This document shows positions 8,597 through 17,229 of a DNA stretch of 64,000 nt, piece by piece; positions within the stretch are counted from its first letter, which is position 1, and the number at the start of each line of letters is the position of its first letter. The stretch is from contig NZ_CP036278.1 of the NCBI RefSeq assembly GCF_007748035.1, forward strand, positions 4,588,001 through 4,652,000, written 5' to 3'. The DNA comes from Aeoliella mucimassa (GTDB lineage Bacteria > Planctomycetota > Planctomycetia > Pirellulales > Lacipirellulaceae). The notes under the pieces are model-generated. The model was given only the letters and a program-made list of their open reading frames with translations. It was not told where the DNA came from and did no database searches. The position numbers were made by a program, and so were the translations under genes.

Positions 8597-9928
8597 CTAC
8601 GACTTGGCTTGACGGGCCTTGCGAACCACAGCCAAACCGAGCAGCGAGAATCCACCCAAGACCAATACCGAAGCTGGCTCGGGCACATTGGCCGAAGCAA
8701 GGCCACCGGAGAGCTGCGTAACAACCATGTTGTCGAAAAGTCCAAACGAGTAGTACACGAGACTACCATTTGGCCCCACAGTCTCGGCAATCGAGTTGAA
8801 GGGATCCATATACGTGAGAGCAACGTTGCCGCTGAAGTCGGTAACGATCTTCTCCGTAATTGAATCTTGATTCACGTATGTGTTGTCGTAGGTGAAGGTA
8901 CCAATTTGAGCGGTCACACCGGTATCGGCATCCGTCACTTCGACCAATGCAGTACCCGCGTCGGTGTCGACGGTAAACTCAAAGGTGACCCAGCGGAATG
9001 CCAGTGTGCCATCCTTCGTGGTACCGGTTTGCTTGTCGGGAAACAAGTTGGTCTGTCCCGCTGGAGGACTTACACCGGGGAAGATCTCTTCGAGATAAGT
9101 ATTGGTGTCCGCATTGTCAGTCGATAGCTCTTCGTAGTAGAGATCATTCACCTGAGTATTGCCAAAGTTCTCTTTCCAGATGTCGTAATCTCCGGCATCG
9201 ACAACTCCACTCGAATCCAAATCGAATCCAGTACCGGCGGTTTCAACGACGGTGCCAAGATTATCACGCCAGAGGGTGTAATCCCCCAGGTCTACCTTGC
9301 GGTCACCGTTGAGGTCGCCTGTAAGAGTCAGTGGGAAGTTATGGGTTGTGTACCATTGTTGCTCATCATCGCCATACATTTGCCAGTCACGCGAACCACC
9401 ACCTTCGCCGCTAACCAGCAGACCAGCACCGTCGAGAGCGACAGGGTCGGTACCTACATCGTTGTCGTTGTCGTTATTGGGATCATAACCAATGAAACCA
9501 CCGGCGTACTCGGTCGATCCACCACCACCGGCGGGGAAAGGTCCAACAGTATTCATCCACAGATCAAACTGGAAGGAGAAATTACCCGAGAACGACTGCC
9601 CCAAGGGATACACTGAGATTGCGTTTGCTGCACCGAAGTCAAAGTTTGGGCTGTAGTTAGCATTCGCTTCGAGCATCAATCCAGTGGTAGGGGCGTCGCC
9701 AGGCTGGGTATTCGGTGCTTCGGGAATAAAGTAAGGGCTCGCGCTGTAATCGAGACCAAACGTGGCACCATTGTTCAACGGATCGGCAGTGCTGCTGGAA
9801 CGAATCAGATTGTTTTGACCAAAAGCTGCGTCGCTTTCCATATTCGAGCGAAACAGCACCTGTGCGTTCGCGACTTGAGATACACTCAATACTAAGAGTA
9901 TCGCACTAGCAAATGAGGCGAGTTTCAT
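8597..9928 (-). CDS. PEP-CTERM protein with an internal dockerin domain
   Basis: 443 residues. A signal peptide (1-22, VANAQ) precedes a PEP-CTERM-type beta domain. Two dockerin type I repeats (about 204-257: GDLNGDRKVDLGDYTLW and DLDSSGVVDAGDYDIW) are set inside it. The beta domain then resumes, and the protein ends with VPEPASV, a hydrophobic helix and RKARQAKS. The gene at 11988 encodes a paralogue with the same flanking blocks (EAPN, GGGGSTE, SGEGG, FPGVPPA-like, FAFGxFDNxVV-like) but no dockerin, so the dockerin is an insertion. Exosortase anchoring at the envelope is expected. The ligand of the dockerin is unknown. Confidence 0.88.
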   Translation of the reverse strand: MKLASFASAILLVLSVSQVANAQVLFRSNMESDAAFGQNNLIRSSSTADPLNNGATFGLDYSASPYFIPEAPNTQPGDAPTTGLMLEANANYSPNFDFGAANAISVYPLGQSFSGNFSFQFDLWMNTVGPFPAGGGGSTEYAGGFIGYDPNNDNDNDVGTDPVALDGAGLLVSGEGGGSRDWQMYGDDEQQWYTTHNFPLTLTGDLNGDRKVDLGDYTLWRDNLGTVVETAGTGFDLDSSGVVDAGDYDIWKENFGNTQVNDLYYEELSTDNADTNTYLEEIFPGVSPPAGQTNLFPDKQTGTTKDGTLAFRWVTFEFTVDTDAGTALVEVTDADTGVTAQIGTFTYDNTYVNQDSITEKIVTDFSGNVALTYMDPFNSIAETVGPNGSLVYYSFGLFDNMVVTQLSGGLASANVPEPASVLVLGGFSLLGLAVVRKARQAKS

Positions 9929-10102
9929 GACACATGACCTTTCCGATGTAAAACACTAAGACGAAAATCTATTTTTGTTGCCAGTTCAGCCTGTTTATCT
10001 GAACGCCGCCTCGAATTTCATTCAGAGCTATCTACACGCTCACTGAACATCCATTCCAATCACAAACAAACAAATGACTCTGCCAAGCATCTCGACCAAG
10101 CA

Positions 10103-10519
10103 CTACTGAGATGCAAGCTTCTTAATTTCGTATTCCAACTCTGTTTGCCGTCCGTCGACCACAATCTCGTAAGGAGTCGACTCGGCGTGCCGATATTCGG
10201 GAGCAATCAACCATTCACCTCCCATGGGGGAAGTCATTACGGTGAAGACCACTTTGTACTTCCCTTTAAACACCCCATCTCCTGGTCGGAGCGTGAACAT
10301 TTCGAAAGTTCCATCATCTTTTATCTCGCCAGTAGCCGGTTTGCGTATCTCCGCAGGCGAATCGTCCGTTGGCTCGAAGCGAACCATGCGGACTCCTCCC
10401 GTAATGGGCTCGCCGCTGGCGTACTTCACTTGCCCACTAACGGAGGCCATGGGGTTGTCGCTACACCCACCGAGGGCAGCAACTAGCGTCAGCATTAGTA
10501 GACAATTGATTGTTCGCAT
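10103..10519 (-). CDS. Small lipoprotein with carboxypeptidase-regulatory-like fold
   Basis: 138 residues. The signal peptide ends LGGC (Cys about residue 19), a lipobox. The mature part has one beta-sandwich domain: VSGQVKYASGEPITGG, then FKGKYKVVF, typical of the abundant planctomycete lipoproteins found beside DUF1559 genes. It follows the DUF1559 gene at 10575 on the same strand by 55 bases, so the two probably share a transcript. Role unknown; a scaffold or ligand-binding function at the outer membrane is possible. Confidence 0.75.
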   Translation of the reverse strand: MRTINCLLMLTLVAALGGCSDNPMASVSGQVKYASGEPITGGVRMVRFEPTDDSPAEIRKPATGEIKDDGTFEMFTLRPGDGVFKGKYKVVFTVMTSPMGGEWLIAPEYRHAESTPYEIVVDGRQTELEYEIKKLASQ

Positions 10520-10574
10520 AAGTTACAATTACCGCAATAAACTGGCGTTATCCAAAACAGTTCTGAGCATTCGC

Positions 10575-11750
10575 TTACCCGCCAGGGCGAGGACGAACCA
10601 CTACGGTTTGGGTATCGCTGGCTCCTCCATCGGCGCTGGCGACCATGTGATCCCAAGGCGAGCAACAACGCGAGCCAATGCCAGCCTTCGTTTCGATGGT
10701 GTCTTCGACGAATGATACTGAACCATCCACCATAGCTACAAAAACGCCGCCTGTGTGTAAGCTGCGGAAAGTCGCTTGATCGATGGCATCGGTGCTGCTC
10801 CCACCATAACAGGGCATGCACTCGTTCAAGGCCTCGGCGCTACTACAGTTGAAACCTTGGCCGGCAATGTCGTCGGCGTTTCCGCCACAGTAGTTTGGCC
10901 CTGAGTCGTCGCTATTGAATCCGTTGTGAGCTACCAGGTTGCCACCGGCGTGCCCGAAAGCCCAAGCACCTCGAGGATCGCGTTCGTTAATGCCGGCCCG
11001 AATTTCGCCAACCATGATCGTATTGGAGGTACCATCGGTCACCTGGCGCAATTTGATCGAAGCATTGGGTCCCATGACGCCTCGCACAAGGTGATGGATC
11101 GATTCTTCCGGTCCTTTGCCACTGTTGCGACCATTCCAGCCGGGACTATTGGGTCCTGTGATCAGCTGACCATTGGTCTGGGCGTTTACCGAGCCCTTAT
11201 AAAGCGGCCCCAGCCCGACACTGCCAGCGTAGTTGCCACGTGCCCAGTTACCTTCATGACCGATATAGAGCGTGCGGTTGTTGCCAGAGTCCGATGGACA
11301 AAGCATGACGGGAATCTCGGTACCCCGTTGTTGCAAATTCACCGCCGACTTCATCGGTACGACTTCACCCGTCGAATCGTCGCGAAGTGTGAGTGAGTCG
11401 AACAGCGGTTGATTCTCCATGTAGGGCAAGATTGAGATCACCCAACTCTCGCCGAAGTTTGTATTGGATTGAATGCTGGGTGAAATGAGACCGTCCACCA
11501 CGTTCGGAAACTCCATGGCGGCGGGAAGGTGGCCATTGGCTGACTCGTAGTTAAGCACAGCCAACGAGATATTCCGCAGATTACTCTGGCATTGAGCGCG
11601 GCGAGCCGCTTCGCGAGCCGACTGCACCGCAGGCAACAGCAATGCGACAAGAATGCCAATGATGGCGATGACGACAAGTAGTTCCACCAGCGTGAATCCG
11701 GCGGGCGATCCATTTCTACCGTCGTGCGAATCAAGCGTGTGTTTCGTCAT
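10575..11750 (-). CDS. DUF1559 pseudopilin-like protein (H-X9-DG C-terminus)
   Basis: 391 residues. Prepilin-like signal [20 protein letters not shown] (residues about 18-37), QSAREAARR, a long DUF1559 domain with a SNTIMVGEIRAG block and HTGGVFVAMVDGSV (H-X9-DG) near the end. It is the third such protein in the first 12 kb. It sits between the PEP-CTERM gene at 11988 upstream and the lipoprotein at 10103 downstream, all leftward. Confidence 0.9.
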   Translation of the reverse strand: MTKHTLDSHDGRNGSPAGFTLVELLVVIAIIGILVALLLPAVQSAREAARRAQCQSNLRNISLAVLNYESANGHLPAAMEFPNVVDGLISPSIQSNTNFGESWVISILPYMENQPLFDSLTLRDDSTGEVVPMKSAVNLQQRGTEIPVMLCPSDSGNNRTLYIGHEGNWARGNYAGSVGLGPLYKGSVNAQTNGQLITGPNSPGWNGRNSGKGPEESIHHLVRGVMGPNASIKLRQVTDGTSNTIMVGEIRAGINERDPRGAWAFGHAGGNLVAHNGFNSDDSGPNYCGGNADDIAGQGFNCSSAEALNECMPCYGGSSTDAIDQATFRSLHTGGVFVAMVDGSVSFVEDTIETKAGIGSRCCSPWDHMVASADGGASDTQTVVVRPRPGG

Positions 11751-11914
11751 AACTTCCTTCGCCTAGCTGGTTGAGAGCGGGCTGGTTGTAGCTATCGATT
11801 CAAAGCGCCTGTTTCAACTTCCAGTGTATCTTGTCCGTTCAAAAACCGCTCTCGTAAAATGCGTGATTATTTCTCGGCATTGCGCACACAAAATCTCACA
11901 TAGCTTTCTAAACC

Positions 11915-11952
11915 AGGGCCTGCAGCTAGGTTTTACCCAGGCCACAGGCCCT
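11915..11952 (-). terminator. Possible terminator after the PEP-CTERM gene at 11988
   Basis: A perfect 8-bp stem AGGGCCTG/CAGGCCCT (11915-11922 with 11945-11952) and a 22-base loop lie 35 bases past the stop of the leftward gene. The following minus-strand bases (GGTTTAG) are only weakly T-rich, so termination is uncertain. Confidence 0.4.
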
Positions 11953-11987
11953 TGGAATGAAAACATGCGGGTCTTATCACACGCGAA

Positions 11988-12953
11988 CTAGCAGCTGCGA
12001 CGGTAAGCCAGTACCGTACCAGCGGCAGCGGCCAACAGCATGACTACCGACGATGGCTCGGGCACCGTGTTGACCACTACGTTGTCGAACACGCCGAACG
12101 ACAAAGCGGCATTGTCCGACACCGAGCTGAACAGGTCAGCGTAAAGCAGGGCCAGATCGCCTTCAGTCGAAACGGTATCGCCGATGCTCGCATCGATCGT
12201 CCCCAGGGTTACCGAACCACCCAATTCGCTGGTGATATCGAACTTGGCAGTTCCCGCGTCAGCGTCAGCAGTGACCAGAACAGTAAGCCACTGGAAGCCT
12301 GCCGCACCGTCCTGAGTAGAACCAGTTTGCTGAGCGAAATTGGCTTGCTGCAACGCAGGAGGTGCAACGCCAGGGAACTCCGTTACAAAAGGATCGCTGG
12401 CGCTGTTATCGCCAGTGACCAAAGGACCGTAAGTAGCAGTAATTTCCGGAGAACTGGAGTCGTAATCGAGCCATGCGCCCTCTTTGTACAGACGCCAGTC
12501 GCTGCTCGAGCCACCTTCACCGGAGGCTAGGAACGAGGCACCATCCACACCGGCTGTCGTGCCATCGTGACCGACTGCACCACCGATGAACTCGGTCGAT
12601 CCGCCGCCACCGCCGGGGAAAGGACCATTCGCGTTGATCCACATATCGAACTGAACGGTGTACTTACCACTCAGCGAGAGACCAGGGCTGGCTGCAACGA
12701 TGTTAGCCGCACCAGCACTCATGTTTGCCTGAAGTTTCAAGCCCGTGGTAGCAGCTCCACCAACACTGTTGGGAGCTTCAGGAATGCCATCGGCACTATA
12801 GTCGTAGCCGAATTCGTAAGCGGTATCAGCAGTTCCATTAACAGTCCAACTACCCTCGGCATCGAGAGAGTCGGTAAAAATCACTTCCGCCGAGGCGGGC
12901 AAGTAACTAAGCACTGCAACCGACAGCGCAGAGAGAAAGTAACTCAATTTCAT
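11988..12953 (-). CDS. PEP-CTERM secreted protein
   Basis: 321 residues. It has a signal peptide (1-22, ending PASAE), a beta-rich domain with glycine-rich GPFPGGGGGSTEF, and a C-terminal NTVPEPSSVVM, hydrophobic helix and YRRSC tail, which is the PEP-CTERM signal. It is a paralogue of the protein at 8597 but without the dockerin insertion. The repeated EFPGVAPPA and GVFDNVVV blocks make the relationship clear by eye. The binding partner or role is unknown. It is the first gene of a leftward set with DUF1559 and a lipoprotein. Confidence 0.85.
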   Translation of the reverse strand: MKLSYFLSALSVAVLSYLPASAEVIFTDSLDAEGSWTVNGTADTAYEFGYDYSADGIPEAPNSVGGAATTGLKLQANMSAGAANIVAASPGLSLSGKYTVQFDMWINANGPFPGGGGGSTEFIGGAVGHDGTTAGVDGASFLASGEGGSSSDWRLYKEGAWLDYDSSSPEITATYGPLVTGDNSASDPFVTEFPGVAPPALQQANFAQQTGSTQDGAAGFQWLTVLVTADADAGTAKFDITSELGGSVTLGTIDASIGDTVSTEGDLALLYADLFSSVSDNAALSFGVFDNVVVNTVPEPSSVVMLLAAAAGTVLAYRRSC

Positions 12954-13475
12954 TGGGTCGTCCCTTCTAGATGATGGTCTAAGAATTGAGAAGTCGACAA
13001 GACAGAATCACGGAGGTTCAGCTATGCCTGTGTGTTCAGTAGCATCAGATAGCCGTGAACGACTAATAGGACGCCCGCCAACCGAACATGTAAATTAGAA
13101 TAATCGCAACGTTACAGAATAAGCACCACTTCTCACGCATTAGTTTATCTGTTTTGCGCAAAACATTAGGGCGGGCCTAGGTTGACCGCATTCCCCTGGT
13201 AAGCCTTAAGTAAAAACCGCATGCCAGACAACGAATAGTCACGGATTGCTGCAGTTCCTTGCGGGTTGCTGCCGTTGTGACTTTGGTGTTGATCGGTCGC
13301 TTTCCAGCCTCTTCAAGCAACACTTTATCTTGCGTCACAAGTCTTAAATACTTGGTGTTGCGCAGAGCAGCGAGAGTCACGTTTTGTGACAGTTTGTTGG
13401 TGGAATCACTCTTACAGCATGCGCTACACCGCATCCATGCAGCAGTGCGCACTTCGTGAGTTGCTGGTTGAAAGA
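12954..13475. other. Intergenic stretch with a GTTTTGCGCAAAAC palindrome
   Basis: No gene seen. The short frames at 13177-13459 on both strands have no domain features and cross each other. A perfect 14-bp palindrome GTTTTGCGCAAAAC lies at 13151-13164, about 200 bases upstream of the PEP-CTERM gene at 12953, and could be an operator. The right edge holds the possible terminator of the amidase gene. Confidence 0.4.
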
Positions 13476-13500
13476 GACACCGCCGGCCATGATCGGTGTC
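13470..13500 (-). terminator. Possible terminator of the leftward peptidoglycan operon
   Basis: On the minus strand, a 7-bp stem GACACCG/CGGTGTC (13494-13500 with 13476-13482) is followed by TCTTTC. It lies 55 bases past the amidase stop. The stem is short and the T tract is broken. Confidence 0.4.
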
Positions 13501-13554
13501 GAAACCATCGGGATTTCCAGGGAGGATTATCCGGGAAAAGCACCTCTACGCCGA

Positions 13555-16500
13555 CTACATAGAGAAGCGTTTCATCGCTGAAGTAAGCTGATTTTCTATT
13601 CTCCACGGGCTGGCAAGAGGTGAATCCACTGTAGCGTGCTCCGCTTCGATCTGTTTCCCTGAATCACTCTCCAATACGAGTTCGATGGAGTCGCGCTTTG
13701 TTGCCAAAGTGGAATAAACCGCGTCGAGCACCTCCAACCGAACCGCGGCACTCCGCGTTGATGCGACATCTTGCTCGGAATCCCCAGCCTGGGTGGAAGC
13801 GGAAAACAACCTGCGGCTTTTGACACCCGCGATAGAAGCCCATGCTGCTGCAGGCTGAGATGAGCTGTTGGTGGATTTGCTTGCGTTTGTACTCACCGCC
13901 AGGCTGGGAACTGGAGCCTCAGGCGCGGCATTGGCTGACAATGGTGCAACTGGTGTTTGCTGCGAGTCGCTATCCTCGGCGATGTCGACCACCGCTTGCT
14001 CTTCGTCTCCAGCCTGGGTTCCGCTAACTACAGGCGAAGCCACGCTGGCTGGCGGAGCGATGACCATGCCAATCTGACTCTTCCAGATTTCGTAGTCCTC
14101 GATGTCGATGATGGTGTTGCCGTTCGCATCGGCAACGTCGCCTCGTACCACGATGCTTCCAAGCTGGTCGCGCCACACGGTGTAATCGCCGAGTCCCACG
14201 GTACCATTGTCGTTGAAGTCGGCCAGCGAAGTCGTGGCTCCAGAGACGACCAACTTCACCGAATCGGCCGAGAGAGTCTTCCCCGACTCGGTCGAAGTCG
14301 CTGTTAGGGTGACTTCGTGTAGGCCCGCGGCAATCGGGAATGATCCCAGTGAGACCCACTGCCCACTTTGTATCGACTGATTGGCATAAAAAATCTGAGG
14401 GCCGAATCCCGTATCGATCGTGTAGACAGCCTGCGTCGTACTGGTGCTGGTGGTGACCCAACGGACCAACAGTTCCGCCTGCCCATAAGCGTCGAGATCG
14501 AATTGCCAGGTCGCCGCATTCGAAGGCTCTGCCGCGGCGGACTGGAAAGTCGCGTTGACTGCCTGCGACGAACGCACTGTCGACCAGCTTCCAGACGAAG
14601 TGAACTCGGGATTGGCACTCGAGTTATCGAGCGACTCCTCAAACTGCTGATCGGCCACGGTTGATAGCCCAAACGCAGCGAGAATTCGACGGATCGCTTC
14701 GGTGCGATCACTTGCCGACATCACGCTTTCGATCGGGAAGCCAAGCACGACAACGTCGCCGGAACCTCGGGAACCTGCTGCGTAGGTGCCAGCTCCCCCA
14801 CCAGTCGAGTAAGTGGCAATCAAGGTCGATCCACTGCTGGTGGTTAGCACGTCGGGGTAGTCGACATCGTAGAACTCCGAGCCATCGTCGAAGCTCAGGT
14901 CCAGACCGTCGAGCAATCCCCCGGCAACTCCAGAGGCGACGTACGTATTCGCATTGTCGGCCGCGTAGGAAGCTCTCAGCACGTTCTCGAAAAAGTCGCG
15001 TCCATTGTTGAGCCAATCGAGATCCCAAGCAATCTCGGAGCCTGAAGCGAAGAAGTTCCCACCACCAGCGATATATTGCGATACGAGGTTTTGCTCTGTC
15101 TGGTTGAAGGTATCGTCGGCACTCGATTCTTCGCCCGACATCCAGATCACCGCGTCATAATCGGTCAGATCGACTTGGCCAGAGATCACTGCTTCGTTAC
15201 TGGTCGAATCGATTGCCAGCGTACTTGCACTTTGCTGAATGGCTGAAGCTACGGTGACCAGGTAGTCGCCGGAGTTGCTCTCTTGGGGGCGTACACGCTG
15301 GACCGAGTCGGTGTACGGAGAGTCTTGTATGGGATTCTGCGATCTCCCCAGACGGTCGAATCCGTTGACGATGAGCACCCGCTCTTCTGCAGCCAGCGGT
15401 TTGGCAGCAACCACCTGTGAGCCAGGAGAGGCTCCACCTTCGTTTTCCGCTACGACTTGGAAGTAGTACGTTTGCTTGGGGTCGAGTCCCGTGAAGGTGT
15501 AGTCGAGCGTATTACCACCAGAAACATAGACTCCGCCATCGAAGCCATAACCGTTGCTCGAAGCATAGACACGATACCCGGTGGCTGCGTCGCCGAGGGC
15601 TTGCGATACTTCCGCGGCATTCCAATGCACTGTGACACTGCCTGCCTCGTCGCTGGTGGCCCATACTCCATCGACCGCTGCCGGCAACACGGTGGCGGAC
15701 GTGGAGTTACCATCGACCGTGCGGAAATACTCTACCAACCCCTGGTAAGTCGCCCGAGCAATCGCGTCACGAACATTCGGATCGCGCAATAACTCGATAT
15801 CTAATTCGTTGTCGTGGTATCCCGTTTCAACGATCGTCGCATCGAACTCATCGTCGATGTAGTTGTTGTTGATTTCGCCAAATTCAATGTCGGAACGATC
15901 GAGCGTTACGCTACGCCCACGATCGTACCAATCGTGTTCAAACTCTCCATCGAGCGACACGAGGTCGTCGTTGATTTCCGACGCCAGCGACAACGCTAAT
16001 TGATACTGGTTGGGAGTTTCTGAACTCGCACTGTTGTTGCCATTGTAGAGTCCGATGACTCCACGCGCGCTCCCTCCACCGGCGTTGGTATGGAAGCTTA
16101 CGAAGACACGATCGGATAATGTGCCAACATCCTCGTTGTTCATATACGCAGCGTAACGTGGTGCCAGCGATACACTGGCCGACCGATCGGAGGAAGACGC
16201 TCGATAAGCACTCTCTGGGATGCCCTGGCTGCGTTCGACGTGCCATTCCACCCAGTACAGTCCCGCTTCGTCTTCCCGTGATCGACCCGAAACACCATTC
16301 CCGCGGTCGATGTCCCCCATTCCATTGCCGAAGCGAATCATGTCGGCGACAACTACTTTTCCCTGCTCGCTCGACTGATTGCTGATTTCCACATGGCCGC
16401 TCGATCCCGCTTCGAAATAGTACGTGCCAAGATAAACTAAGCCACTCCCAACGCGACTGTGATCAACGGTAACTTCCGCTTCGCCGCCGGAGTAATGAAT

Positions 16501-17202
16501 GCGGTAGAGCTGATCGGTTGCGCGATTTGTCGAAGCGACCACCCAGGTGTAAATCGGATAATAACCAGACTCGGGAAGATCGGGCTGGTAGCGGGCGACG
16601 GAGGTCTCGAATTCACTGGTGTAGGCGTACCGATACGGCACGTCGCCAGCATCGCCGTAGTAGACAGATGAGTTGGAATCGGTCCAGGTGCCGATGAACG
16701 ACACGCCAGCGTCGTCGTTGTCGAGTACTGCCTCGTTCGGTTGGTTGCCGATTGGTCGCAGCGGTACGACGGTTGCTCCCGCATTGAACAGGTAGTTCGC
16801 AAACAGGGTCATCTGATCCTGATTGCCGAGGTCTTCGATCATCTCGGAATCGATGACCGTACCACCACCGATGCTAACTTCTTCAGGGCGCTGAAATCCC
16901 CAGCCGGATCCATCGTCGGTGTAACCGTGACCGCCGTGGATGTAGACAATCTTGCCATCGAGACCGCCGGTGGGAGTATAGGCAGTCTCTGTCACCCCGA
17001 GTGCAGAGAGAGCCAAACGCGACTCCAATGGTTCGATCGTTGGCTTTCGATCTCTCGACCCTGCAGCACTAGTAGTGGAACCAACGGTAAATAGAGAGGA
17101 AACCACAATTGCCATTGATTGGCAAATGGTCGTGAACAGCAATTGGGTTCGCCGCATTGCTTCCGCTATCAGGTTATGGGGACTCAGTGAATGGAACCGC
17201 AT
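13555..17202 (-). CDS. Giant secreted N-acetylmuramoyl-L-alanine amidase-like protein with golvesin-like, FN3, glutamine-amidotransferase-like and dockerin domains
   Basis: 1,215 residues. The N-terminus has a signal region (about 16-47; ATG at 17157 is an alternative start) and EPLESRLALSAL, an LExRxLxS-type planctomycete motif. An Amidase_3-like fold (about 80-495) shows IVYIHGGHGY (His92), VFVSFHTNAGG (His371) and ATIVETGYHDNELD (Glu459). It is split by a golvesin-type beta domain (about 166-292). I do not find the usual Zn-ligand Glu at its expected place; Gln128 lies there by eye alignment. A fibronectin III domain (about 512-600), a class I glutamine-amidotransferase-like region (about 608-850), a dockerin pair (about 993-1047) and a low-complexity tail follow. 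Predicted role: stripping peptides from peptidoglycan outside the cell. It is the last gene of the leftward unit, 27 bp after ggt. Confidence 0.78.
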   Translation of the reverse strand: MRFHSLSPHNLIAEAMRRTQLLFTTICQSMAIVVSSLFTVGSTTSAAGSRDRKPTIEPLESRLALSALGVTETAYTPTGGLDGKIVYIHGGHGYTDDGSGWGFQRPEEVSIGGGTVIDSEMIEDLGNQDQMTLFANYLFNAGATVVPLRPIGNQPNEAVLDNDDAGVSFIGTWTDSNSSVYYGDAGDVPYRYAYTSEFETSVARYQPDLPESGYYPIYTWVVASTNRATDQLYRIHYSGGEAEVTVDHSRVGSGLVYLGTYYFEAGSSGHVEISNQSSEQGKVVVADMIRFGNGMGDIDRGNGVSGRSREDEAGLYWVEWHVERSQGIPESAYRASSSDRSASVSLAPRYAAYMNNEDVGTLSDRVFVSFHTNAGGGSARGVIGLYNGNNSASSETPNQYQLALSLASEINDDLVSLDGEFEHDWYDRGRSVTLDRSDIEFGEINNNYIDDEFDATIVETGYHDNELDIELLRDPNVRDAIARATYQGLVEYFRTVDGNSTSATVLPAAVDGVWATSDEAGSVTVHWNAAEVSQALGDAATGYRVYASSNGYGFDGGVYVSGGNTLDYTFTGLDPKQTYYFQVVAENEGGASPGSQVVAAKPLAAEERVLIVNGFDRLGRSQNPIQDSPYTDSVQRVRPQESNSGDYLVTVASAIQQSASTLAIDSTSNEAVISGQVDLTDYDAVIWMSGEESSADDTFNQTEQNLVSQYIAGGGNFFASGSEIAWDLDWLNNGRDFFENVLRASYAADNANTYVASGVAGGLLDGLDLSFDDGSEFYDVDYPDVLTTSSGSTLIATYSTGGGAGTYAAGSRGSGDVVVLGFPIESVMSASDRTEAIRRILAAFGLSTVADQQFEESLDNSSANPEFTSSGSWSTVRSSQAVNATFQSAAAEPSNAATWQFDLDAYGQAELLVRWVTTSTSTTQAVYTIDTGFGPQIFYANQSIQSGQWVSLGSFPIAAGLHEVTLTATSTESGKTLSADSVKLVVSGATTSLADFNDNGTVGLGDYTVWRDQLGSIVVRGDVADANGNTIIDIEDYEIWKSQIGMVIAPPASVASPVVSGTQAGDEEQAVVDIAEDSDSQQTPVAPLSANAAPEAPVPSLAVSTNASKSTNSSSQPAAAWASIAGVKSRRLFSASTQAGDSEQDVASTRSAAVRLEVLDAVYSTLATKRDSIELVLESDSGKQIEAEHATVDSPLASPWRIENQLTSAMKRFSM

Positions 17203-17229
17203 TCTCGCCGCCTCTATCGCTGTTGCTCG

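Noticed and set aside
13177-13459. Two overlapping frames on opposite strands
   Set aside because: They are antisense to each other, lack family motifs, and lie in the gap that carries the amidase terminator.
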